DNA from: Clostridiales bacterium
GTDB lineage: Bacteria > Bacillota > Clostridia > Oscillospirales > Oscillospiraceae
Length of the DNA stretch: 43,348 bases
Assembly (NCBI GenBank): GCA_004553495.1
Contig: SFLE01000011.1
Location: 1-43,348, forward strand
Direction: 5' to 3'
The notes below the pieces were generated by a model. The model saw only the letters and a program-made list of their open reading frames with translations, did no database searches and was not told the DNA's origin. Below, one piece after another: positions 14,852 through 21,182 of the stretch (positions within the stretch are counted from its first letter, which is position 1; each line of letters opens with the position of its first letter). A program made the translations under genes and the position numbers.

Positions 14852-14901
14852 TGTACACCTCCGAAACCGAGACGGGGCATCGAACCCCGTCTCTTAAATT
14901 C

Positions 14902-15933
14902 TCAAACCGTCAGCACCCTGGATGCCTCGGTGTAGAGCTTTGCAAAGCCCGAAATGCTGGTTATTGCCGCGCGCTCGAGCTGGCGGTCGATGAGCCTGTC
15001 ATACTCAACACTTACATCTCCCGCGGTGACCATCTCCAGCGCATAGCCCTTGTCAAGGCCTATAACGGTGCCCGCAGGCATTGCCGAGCAGCGTATGAGC
15101 TTTGCGCCCAGAGGATTGCCGGGCTCGCCGGTGCCCTGGAAGTTCAGACCCGTCAGAGGATTTTTAAACTCGGTGCACTTGAGTATCTTCATCATGACAT
15201 CAGGAGCCGCGAGCATGGTGTTCATGGTGTACGGGTCAAAGCAGTTCCAGAAGTTGAGGAGCTCGGAATAGCTAAGGCTTCCGGCGGTGCCGCCGATGGT
15301 GTCGTCGCCGACCGCGTATTTTGCTGCGGCATTGCCGTTGCCGTCGCCGTTTCTGATGACCTCGATGGCATCCTCAAGGTGCATACGCATTATCTGATTG
15401 CCGATCTGACGCAGCATAACGGAAAACAGGTCAAGGCGCTGGAAGCGGATAGCCTCGTAGGATGCTACGAGCATTCTGCCGCGCTTTTTGAGCTCGACAA
15501 GATGGTCTGCTGCGCGCACCTCGGTCTGCGGTATAACCGCGCCCTCGCCGACATAGCGCAGGCTCTTATCGTCCTCGCTCGCGGCGGAATAGATGGAGCG
15601 GTAGTCCATGCCGTCAAAGCGGGTGACTGTGGCCGTGATGGACGGCAGGATATTGCCCTCCTCCATGCCCGCCTTCACGCTGCGGGAGACATACTCGGGA
15701 AACAGCACGGCGGACTCGGCGGTGGTGAAAAACTTCTCAACGACATCGCTGCCCGCGCCCCTTACCTTAATGTCAAATCTCTTGAGCTGGCGCTGGAATG
15801 CGTCCATGCCCTCGTAGGGCGTGCCTATGTAGTTTTCATTGGGATCGAGCGCCTCCAGGGTCTGCTCAAAGGTTCTGCCGCGCTCGGAATACATGCCCTT
15901 TTCGAGCCTGACTTCGTTAAAATTGTATGCCAT
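14902..15933 (-). CDS. Major capsid protein, HK97-like
   Basis: This 343-residue protein sits in capsid position after protease and decoration genes. A helical N-terminal arm (YSERGRTFEQTLEALDPNENY) precedes a body with ATVTRFDGMDYRS, GEGAVIPQTEV and ELKKRGRMLVASYEAIRFQR, a pattern typical of HK97-fold capsids whose E-loop follows the first third. No delta-domain cleavage site can be pinned down by eye. The ATG at 15933 is eight bases from AGGAGG; the ATG at 15939 is too close. Confidence 0.82.
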   Translation of the reverse strand: MAYNFNEVRLEKGMYSERGRTFEQTLEALDPNENYIGTPYEGMDAFQRQLKRFDIKVRGAGSDVVEKFFTTAESAVLFPEYVSRSVKAGMEEGNILPSITATVTRFDGMDYRSIYSAASEDDKSLRYVGEGAVIPQTEVRAADHLVELKKRGRMLVASYEAIRFQRLDLFSVMLRQIGNQIMRMHLEDAIEVIRNGDGNGNAAAKYAVGDDTIGGTAGSLSYSELLNFWNCFDPYTMNTMLAAPDVMMKILKCTEFKNPLTGLNFQGTGEPGNPLGAKLIRCSAMPAGTVIGLDKGYALEMVTAGDVSVEYDRLIDRQLERAAITSISGFAKLYTEASRVLTV

Positions 15934-15946
15934 GTTCATTTCCTCC

Positions 15947-16288
15947 TCACATCATAAAGCCCACGGTCTGGGCGGTGGTATCGACCTTTATAACGAGATA
16001 CTCTCTGCCGGAGCTGTCCGCCTTCACCTTGTCCGCGGCTGCTGCGACAAGCGCGGCATAGCCAACCGATGGAGCATCACCCGTGTATGCAAGCTCGACA
16101 TAGCCCGCCGTTTTTACCTCGGCAAAGCTGCACGATACATTCACGCACACTCCGGCAAACTTGTTCCCTGCAGCGCAGGCGGCGACGGTGGCATTCGTGC
16201 TGAGCTTTACAAGCGAGCCCTTTGAAACACCGCTTGCCTTGTTAAAGGAGAGTACCTGCTCTCCTATGCCTTCAAAACTTACTTTCAT
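15947..16288 (-). CDS. Capsid decoration (cement) protein
   Basis: This 113-residue beta-rich protein contains the pattern FNKASGVSKGSLVKLSTNATV, FAGVCVNVS and VELAYTGDAPSVGYAALVA, resembling the capsid cement or decoration proteins that stabilise HK97-like shells. It lies between protease and major capsid genes, as in many Firmicutes phages. Ribosome site GGGAGGACAAAA. Confidence 0.65.
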   Translation of the reverse strand: MKVSFEGIGEQVLSFNKASGVSKGSLVKLSTNATVAACAAGNKFAGVCVNVSCSFAEVKTAGYVELAYTGDAPSVGYAALVAAAADKVKADSSGREYLVIKVDTTAQTVGFMM

Positions 16289-16306
16289 TTTTGTCCTCCC
16301 AAAAAA

Positions 16307-17200
16307 TCAAATGATGTATTCGTCACCGGAAAATCTGGTGACCTCGCCCCTGCCGGGCAACTGGGTCAGCGGCGGATAAAGCTTCTGCGACTGCTGCGTG
16401 AGCGCCTCCTTCATTTGGCGCAGCTCCGGCTCCTGCATATGCTCAACGCTCTTTTCCATCGCGGGATAGAGCTCTTCATTGCACACAAGGCAGAGCCGCA
16501 GCACTTCCATTTTAAGCTCGCTCATATACTTTTTGCCGAGCTGCGCGGACTTCTCGAGTTCCGAATACTCCGCGGCATAGCGCTTGCCCGCATCGCTTTC
16601 AACAAAGTTTTTTATAACTCCCGCACTGCGCTGTGCGGGTACCGCGACAAAGCTCCACTCATAGGCGTCCACCGCCCCCGTCAAAACGGCGCAGCACATT
16701 TTCCCGCCGTAGCTCTCGCCCTTCACATGGGTACACTGCCCCATCTCGGCGCCGCATATGCTGCAAATGCTTTTCGCCACCGAGCAGCCTATGCTCGTTT
16801 CGCGCTTTATGCCGCCGTCTATCTGGGCAATGAGCTCGGCGTTTGCCTCGGTGCGCAGCATATAGGCATAGCCCTTGAGGTAAACATACGGCTCGCCGCA
16901 GGAGGTGGTCCTGTCCTTCTCGGTCACAAGCTCCGTTCTGTAAATGCGCGCGACCTGATTTTCGCTGCGCCAGTCATGGTCGCATATGCCGGTCGCGCCG
17001 ACGAAAAGCTCGCCGAGCTCACGGAGCGTAGGGACCGAGAACCGCTCGTTATCGCGGTCTACCTCGTTGTCGCACAGCAGCACCGAGAAGGTGTACACCT
17101 CCTCTTCCTTGAGCTGTGCCTTTGCGAAGGCGTTGAGCGCCTTGAGCTCGTCGGGCGTGCACTGAGCTTTTGCCGCCGACGAGTCCTTAACTATTTTCAT
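16307..17200 (-). CDS. Prohead protease with embedded zinc-knuckle-like insert and C-terminal scaffold
   Basis: This predicted capsid maturation protease has 297 residues. An N-terminal strand set (VYTFSVLLCDNEVDRDNERF) leads to CDHDW with the probable catalytic His75, then to RETSIGCS with the probable nucleophile Ser136, and to YEWSFVAVPAQ. Right after Ser136 come C146-x2-C149-x6-C156-x-H158 plus Cys169/170, a likely zinc site inserted in the fold. Residues from about 205 onward are helical and Gln/Glu/Lys-rich, consistent with a scaffold. It overlaps the portal gene by 14 bases. Confidence 0.72.
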   Translation of the reverse strand: MKIVKDSSAAKAQCTPDELKALNAFAKAQLKEEEVYTFSVLLCDNEVDRDNERFSVPTLRELGELFVGATGICDHDWRSENQVARIYRTELVTEKDRTTSCGEPYVYLKGYAYMLRTEANAELIAQIDGGIKRETSIGCSVAKSICSICGAEMGQCTHVKGESYGGKMCCAVLTGAVDAYEWSFVAVPAQRSAGVIKNFVESDAGKRYAAEYSELEKSAQLGKKYMSELKMEVLRLCLVCNEELYPAMEKSVEHMQEPELRQMKEALTQQSQKLYPPLTQLPGRGEVTRFSGDEYII

Positions 17201-18344
17201 TGCTTTTACCTTCCTCCCAATAGATTTTGTCCTTCTGTGCGATATACAGCGCGGCCTTTGCCTCCTCGACCTGGTCCTGAAGGTTTATGGCTTCCCACTC
17301 GATCTCCGGCTTGCAGACATAGCCGTGCATGCCAAGCCACAGGCGGCATATCTTTTCGATCACCGGAGTAACGCTGCGGCGTATGGCGTTTAGCTCGCTC
17401 GTCATAAGGTCTGCCTGCTGCGCGCTCATGCGCTCGGTCGTTGACCAGTTGAGTCCCAGCAGGAACGGCGGTATGCCGGTGCGTGCGATGAGCTGCTCCA
17501 GTATCTGGCGCACCGGCACCTCGCTGTCGAGTATCTGGTTATCCGCGCCTATGACCTTAATATCCACATCGCCGACTGCGACGAAATCGCGCACCGAGCC
17601 GTTTTTGCCGCTCTGCATCGCCGCCGACCACTCCGATGCTATCTGCTGCGCACGCTCCTGCGCCGAGAGCCTGTCGATGACATTGCCCTGCGGCTTATAG
17701 ACCACCGCAAAGCGCACATTTCCCGCCCGCTCCCAGTTAACACCGAGCGACTGGTATATCTTCAGAAGTATCCCGCACAGAAACGGCATGCTTCTGAGCA
17801 TCGAAACGCCGTAGGGCTGATCAGCCTCGGGATTAAACGGCGTAAACAGCAGGAGGTTCTGGTACTTAAACGGCATTATATTGCCGGCCTTGTCCGTGCC
17901 GCACAGCTCAAAATCCAGCGGTGTCCTGCCCTCGCGTATCTGCACATCGGAAACATCGCCGCATATCACCGCCGCGATGTCCCTGTCGCCGCGCACGACT
18001 ATCTCGCCGACCGCTCTGCCGCAGGTTATCATCGAGTCCAGATACGATGCTATAAAGCAATCAAGTCCGACCTGACCCCTGCCGGTGTTAACGGTGCGGA
18101 TAAACTCATTGAGCCCCTTCTGCGCCGCCTTATCCGCGCAGCGCACCTCGAAGCCGCCGGTGAGCCGTATGATCTTCATGATCGCCGCGTCCACCACCGG
18201 CACCGCCTCGCGGATCATCCTGTAAAGCCTTGTCTCGGTGCTGCCGAGGGGCACATAGCTGTCGATAAGCCCGAACGGATGCTGCCCGCCGGAGCGAAGC
18301 TGCACTACCGGCGGCTTAGTTTTTTGTTTGGAAAACAGTTTCAT
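17187..18344 (-). CDS. Phage portal protein
   Basis: This 385-residue protein sits directly after the large terminase. It shows portal features: an N-terminal SYVPLGSTETRLYRMIREAVPVVDAAI segment, a wing with YLDSMITCGRAVGEIVV, then QPYGVSMLRSMPFL, and IARTGIPPFLLGLNWSTTERMSAQQADLM before the stem helices. The twelve-subunit portal would be the DNA entry and exit channel of the capsid. SD AAAGGTAGAAAT precedes the ATG at 18344. The reading frame is undamaged. Confidence 0.85.
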   Translation of the reverse strand: MKLFSKQKTKPPVVQLRSGGQHPFGLIDSYVPLGSTETRLYRMIREAVPVVDAAIMKIIRLTGGFEVRCADKAAQKGLNEFIRTVNTGRGQVGLDCFIASYLDSMITCGRAVGEIVVRGDRDIAAVICGDVSDVQIREGRTPLDFELCGTDKAGNIMPFKYQNLLLFTPFNPEADQPYGVSMLRSMPFLCGILLKIYQSLGVNWERAGNVRFAVVYKPQGNVIDRLSAQERAQQIASEWSAAMQSGKNGSVRDFVAVGDVDIKVIGADNQILDSEVPVRQILEQLIARTGIPPFLLGLNWSTTERMSAQQADLMTSELNAIRRSVTPVIEKICRLWLGMHGYVCKPEIEWEAINLQDQVEEAKAALYIAQKDKIYWEEGKSNENS

Positions 18345-18348
18345 ATTT

Positions 18349-19587
18349 CTACCTTTCTACCCACACTGCGCCTATGCTCTGTGCGGATACTGTGATGCCC
18401 GCGGCAAAATACCGAATGTCGTCCATGGCGTGATCGTGCTGCTTCAGCGGTGCCTCCCTGCCGGAGCGCTCGTCCCAGCGGTACCGGTAAAACTCGCGCA
18501 GCGCATCGTCGCAGCCGCGGCATATCCGTATGCGTCCGGTTTTGAGATACGATGCCGTAAGGCGAATGCCGGACAGCACATCGTTATCGGCTTTTTCCGT
18601 GCGGAAACCCGCTCGCGTGAGCGCTTCTATAAAGCTTGCCGCCGATGGATCAACGATAACCCGCTCCGGTGCCGTTCCGCCGCACAGCCTGCGCATTTCC
18701 TCGACATACTCTTCGTCGGTTTTCTGCGCTCCGCACTTGCGCGCGTCGTAATAGTACTCGCGCAGGCGGTACCACACGCCGTCATGCTCGCCCCACAGCC
18801 CGAACGAGCTGGGGTTTTTCGTGCCGTAGTCGCAGGATACGATATAGTGGCTGCATTCGCTCGGAGCGTCGCACAACATATCCTCGGTGAAGAAGTCGTA
18901 CACTCTACCCTCCGGCAGCACCCATTGTCCGAGAATAAATCTCCGGTAAAAATCGCCGCTGTACATTCTTTTATACCGGTCGATTATCTTTTTCGACAAA
19001 GAAGGATTGTCCTCGAGGGTAAAATGAATATACAGAGCGCGGCGGGCATCGCACCTTTGTATCCACTCGCGGTAAAACCAGTGCTGCGGACTCTCGGGAT
19101 TGCAGTTAAACCACAGCTTGCTGCCCGTTACCGAGCACCTTGCGCACGCCTGCTCGACAAACGAGCGCGGCATCAGCACGACCTCATCAAGCAGAACGCC
19201 CGCAAGCGTTATGCCCTGTATGAGCGAGCCGGAGCTTTCGTCCTTGCCTCCGAAGAGGTAAAAGCGGTTGCTGCGCCCCATATAGCCGATCTCGATAACG
19301 CCCTTGGAAGCAAGGTCGCGCACCTCAAAGCCAATGTCGCGCAGAACCGGCAGCAGCGGCTGCACCATGTTTCGCCTTATGCTCGTTTTCGCTTTACCGC
19401 ACATGGCAAAGCTCTGCCCGCTGAATCTCCGCATCGCCCAGCACACGAACGATATGCCCATGCACAGCGTTTTGCCCGACCGCACCGCGCCGTCGCATAT
19501 TACGGCGTCGAGCTCTCTGTAAGGTGAAGCATCGCTCCACCATGACAGCACCTTGAGCTGAGTGCGGGAAAAGAAATCAAACTCCAT
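18349..19587 (-). CDS. terL: Terminase large subunit
   Basis: This DNA-packaging ATPase and nuclease has 412 residues from the ATG at 19587 (SD GGGGAAG). Walker A is CDGAVRSGKT (Lys39) and Walker B LLDEV. The C-terminal RNase H-like nuclease retains its acidic positions: SCDYGTKNPSSFGLW, VIVDPSAASF and HAMDDIRYF. Both activities therefore look intact. The start overlaps the small subunit gene by 11 bases. The protein resembles the PBSX/SPP1-type group. Confidence 0.92.
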   Translation of the reverse strand: MEFDFFSRTQLKVLSWWSDASPYRELDAVICDGAVRSGKTLCMGISFVCWAMRRFSGQSFAMCGKAKTSIRRNMVQPLLPVLRDIGFEVRDLASKGVIEIGYMGRSNRFYLFGGKDESSGSLIQGITLAGVLLDEVVLMPRSFVEQACARCSVTGSKLWFNCNPESPQHWFYREWIQRCDARRALYIHFTLEDNPSLSKKIIDRYKRMYSGDFYRRFILGQWVLPEGRVYDFFTEDMLCDAPSECSHYIVSCDYGTKNPSSFGLWGEHDGVWYRLREYYYDARKCGAQKTDEEYVEEMRRLCGGTAPERVIVDPSAASFIEALTRAGFRTEKADNDVLSGIRLTASYLKTGRIRICRGCDDALREFYRYRWDERSGREAPLKQHDHAMDDIRYFAAGITVSAQSIGAVWVER

Positions 19588-19900
19588 CTTCCCCGCCACT
19601 CTCCAGAAGCCTTGCGGATTTATCCAGCGCCGCATAGAAGCCGTTTTCTGCCGACTGCTGCTGCGCGGCTGAGGCGTTTAGCTCTATAAGCTCCCGCAGC
19701 ACAGCGAGCTTGTTTACGAACTTCAGCTCCACCTCGCCCTTAGGACCGCGTTTTATTTCGCTCAGCAGCGAGAGGTCGAGCCCTTCGAGCTCGGATATAT
19801 CCTCTGCGCTGAGGTAAAGCAGCTTCACGGCATCGTTCGGCGATGACACCGCAAGCTTTTCGAGAAGCTTATCCGCATAGGCGGATCTTTTTCTTTTCAT
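19577..19900 (-). CDS. Probable terminase small subunit
   Basis: This is the first gene of the cassette, 107 residues. A basic N-terminus (MKRKRSAYADKLLEKL) is followed by an AEDISELEGLDLSLLSEIKRGPKGEVELKF region and a helical C-terminus, so it is a small DNA-binding-like protein immediately before terL. This position and size match TerS, though no clear helix-turn-helix could be identified. ATG at 19900 is eight bases from AGAGG; GTG at 19909 is an alternative. Confidence 0.6.
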   Translation of the reverse strand: MKRKRSAYADKLLEKLAVSSPNDAVKLLYLSAEDISELEGLDLSLLSEIKRGPKGEVELKFVNKLAVLRELIELNASAAQQQSAENGFYAALDKSARLLESGGEDGV

Positions 19901-19940
19901 TGTTATCACCTCTCAACCATAGGCTGTTTTCGGGCTGAAC

Positions 19941-19958
19941 TTGTATGTTTGCGTACAA
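19941..19958. promoter_or_regulatory. Operator-like palindrome ahead of the phage cassette
   Basis: On the minus strand the 18-base TTGTACGCAAACATACAA has arms with a single mismatch. It lies about 40 bases upstream of the first cassette gene and just after a terminator. No clear -35/-10 pair was found next to it. Confidence 0.4.
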
Positions 19959-19991
19959 CTAAAAAACGCAGCCGAAAAAATTTCGACTGCG
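19959..19991 (-). terminator. Minus-strand terminator ahead of the phage cassette
   Basis: On the minus strand CGCAGTCGAAA pairs with TTTCGGCTGCG (one mismatch) and is followed by TTTTTTAG. It is a second stop for transcripts coming from the 6S RNA side. Confidence 0.7.
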
Positions 19992-20029
19992 CAAAATATT
20001 AACTGTTACGATGCTTTTTTATTGTATAT

Positions 20030-20057
20030 AAAAAACCCGACAGCGTTTGCTGTCGGG
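20030..20057 (-). terminator. Terminator of the 6S-like RNA
   Basis: On the minus strand CCCGACAGC and GCTGTCGGG enclose a short AAAC loop and are followed by TTTTTT (20030-20035). Confidence 0.9.
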
Positions 20058-20060
20058 AAA

Positions 20061-20257
20061 GCCCCGCCGTGCCGTTGGGGTCCGGTTATAACCTGCACAA
20101 AGTAGCAGGTGGGTCGCCTAAGTTCTGTTTCTCTGCTTCCAACATCCGGCCTGAGCCGGGAGGCCTGCAATCCGCAGATTCAAATCGGCATCCCTTATTA
20201 GAAATGTGGGTTTAACGGACCCAAAGTCAATATGACACCGCGAACACGGCAGGGCAC
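20061..20257 (-). ncRNA. ssrS: Probable 6S RNA
   Basis: This non-coding transcript of about 197 bases ends directly before a strong terminator. Its termini pair over 11 bp (GCCCTGCCGTG with CACGGCGGGGC, one G-U). An inner stem GGGTCCG/CGGACCC follows, then a large internal opening and a structured distal arm. This long rod with a central bubble is the 6S RNA design, which mimics an open promoter and binds sigma-A RNA polymerase. The gene lies just downstream of the DUF1292 gene. The identification rests on structure and general resemblance, not on a covariance-model score. Confidence 0.68.
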
Positions 20258-20286
20258 ATTATCATTTAATGCGCCTTGAACGATCG

Positions 20287-20574
20287 TTATTCTTCGTCCT
20301 CGCCCTCTGCCTCAAATATGGTCATGAACATCTCATGCACCTGCTGAAGCTTGTCGTCATCGTCTATGGACTCGAACAGCTCCTCGCCGTTTTCATCCTC
20401 GGTGACGCTCAGCAGAATAAGCCCGTAGTCGGGATCATCCTCGTCCATATCGGTCGGCAGAAACGCCGAAAATGTTTCGCCGTTATAATCTATCGTATCG
20501 ATAAGCTCAAGCTCGAACTCGTTTCCTTCATCGTCCACTATGGTTATAAAATCGTTGCCGAAATTTTCGCTCAT
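20287..20574 (-). CDS. DUF1292 family protein (YrzB-like)
   Basis: This 95-residue, strongly acidic protein matches the DUF1292 family: FITIVDDEGNEFELELIDTI, then YNGETFSAFLPTD, then YGLILLSVTEDENGEELFESI and a terminal helix. Its function is unknown; it is widely conserved in Firmicutes. SD CAGGAGGAAAAACC precedes the ATG at 20574, and a promoter lies at 20605-20633. Transcription may continue into the 6S-like RNA. Confidence 0.9.
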   Translation of the reverse strand: MSENFGNDFITIVDDEGNEFELELIDTIDYNGETFSAFLPTDMDEDDPDYGLILLSVTEDENGEELFESIDDDDKLQQVHEMFMTIFEAEGEDEE

Positions 20575-20604
20575 TGGTTTTTCCTCCTGTGTTGTTGTGG
20601 CTTT

Positions 20605-20633
20605 ATTTTACCCCACACCGGAGTATAAATCAA
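20605..20633 (-). promoter_or_regulatory. Promoter of the DUF1292 gene
   Basis: On the minus strand TTGATT (20628-20633), 17-base spacer and TAAAAT (20605-20610), about 30 bases upstream of the start codon. Confidence 0.6.
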
Positions 20634-20643
20634 GGAGTATTTG

Positions 20644-20976
20644 TCATGAGCTGAGATCCTCGAGCAATGACGCAAGCTCGGTCTCATCCCGCGCGGGTAT
20701 GCCGCTTTGCAGCTTCCCGCGATCGACATTGTTGAGAGTCTGCGTTTGAATATCTGTCAGCGTCATCGGAGTTTCCGAGCTTCCCTCGAAAACGGCTATA
20801 TACCCCTGCCAGTCGCGCAGGTAATATATCTCCTGCTTTGCCGAGGCGTACTGCGCATCTGCGGGCTCTGAAGGTTTTTCCCGCTCTGGGCTTATACTTT
20901 TTACGGCGGCGGTGCTCATGATGCCCGCCGACAGTACGAGAAAGCACAAAACAAGCTTTTTAAATGTATTTTTCAA
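20644..20976 (-). CDS. BofC-like secreted or membrane-anchored protein
   Basis: This protein of about 110 residues has an N-terminal hydrophobic helix (KLVLCFLVLSAGIMSTAAV) and an extracytoplasmic part with EIYYLRDWQGYIAVFEGSSETPM, the pattern of the BofC C-terminal domain found in spore-formers, followed by LNNVDRGKLQSGIPARDETELASLLEDL. A role in sporulation signalling is possible but not shown. TTG at 20976 has GGAG ten bases upstream; the GTG at 20985 lies too close to it. Confidence 0.68.
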   Translation of the reverse strand: MKNTFKKLVLCFLVLSAGIMSTAAVKSISPEREKPSEPADAQYASAKQEIYYLRDWQGYIAVFEGSSETPMTLTDIQTQTLNNVDRGKLQSGIPARDETELASLLEDLSS

Positions 20977-21076
20977 TTTGTTCACTCTCCTTTTTGATAA
21001 TTATGTCCTGAAACGGGAAAAACAAATACCCGCGAAGCAAAACTTTACAAAATATCCACTCCTACTTGACATAAGA

Positions 21077-21085
21077 TGATATAAT
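21077..21085 (+). promoter_or_regulatory. Extended -10 promoter element of the penicillin-binding protein gene
   Basis: TGATATAAT (TG plus perfect TATAAT at 21080-21085). The TTGACA at 21066-21071 is too close to serve as its -35 box. It lies about 90 bases before the start codon. Confidence 0.45.
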
Positions 21086-21182
21086 AGGATTTCAGATAAA
21101 ATTGAGTTTTTATGCCCATTACATACTATTTAGCATCAACTATTTTGACACATATCACATACGCAGGGAGGTGTGCCCGACA

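Larger units (their letters stand above)
11502..19900 (-). mobile_element. Phage-derived head and hub gene cassette, tail-poor and integrase-less
   Basis: Fourteen co-directional, tightly packed and often overlapping genes encode packaging, capsid and hub functions. The order (terminase, portal, protease, capsid, head-tail adaptors, LysM protein, gpD-like hub) follows PBSX/Mu-like contractile-tail phages, but the sheath, tube, tape measure and chaperone genes expected between the adaptors and LysM protein, and all baseplate, fibre, lysis, integrase, repressor and replication genes, are not recognisable. All frames are open, and base composition resembles the host by eye. No attachment repeats were found. 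It is either a reduced prophage remnant or a domesticated element. Confidence 0.85.

Noticed and set aside
14839..15957. 372-codon plus-strand frame opposite the major capsid gene
   Set aside because: Antisense of a well-supported phage gene; composition has no protein-like pattern.
18328..19527. 399-codon plus-strand frame opposite the large terminase
   Set aside because: It is the antisense shadow of terL, whose motifs are unmistakable on the minus strand.
11502..20257. Attachment-site repeats flanking the phage cassette
   Set aside because: No convincing direct repeat shared between the gdhA side and the 6S-like RNA side was seen by eye; a repeat search would be decisive.
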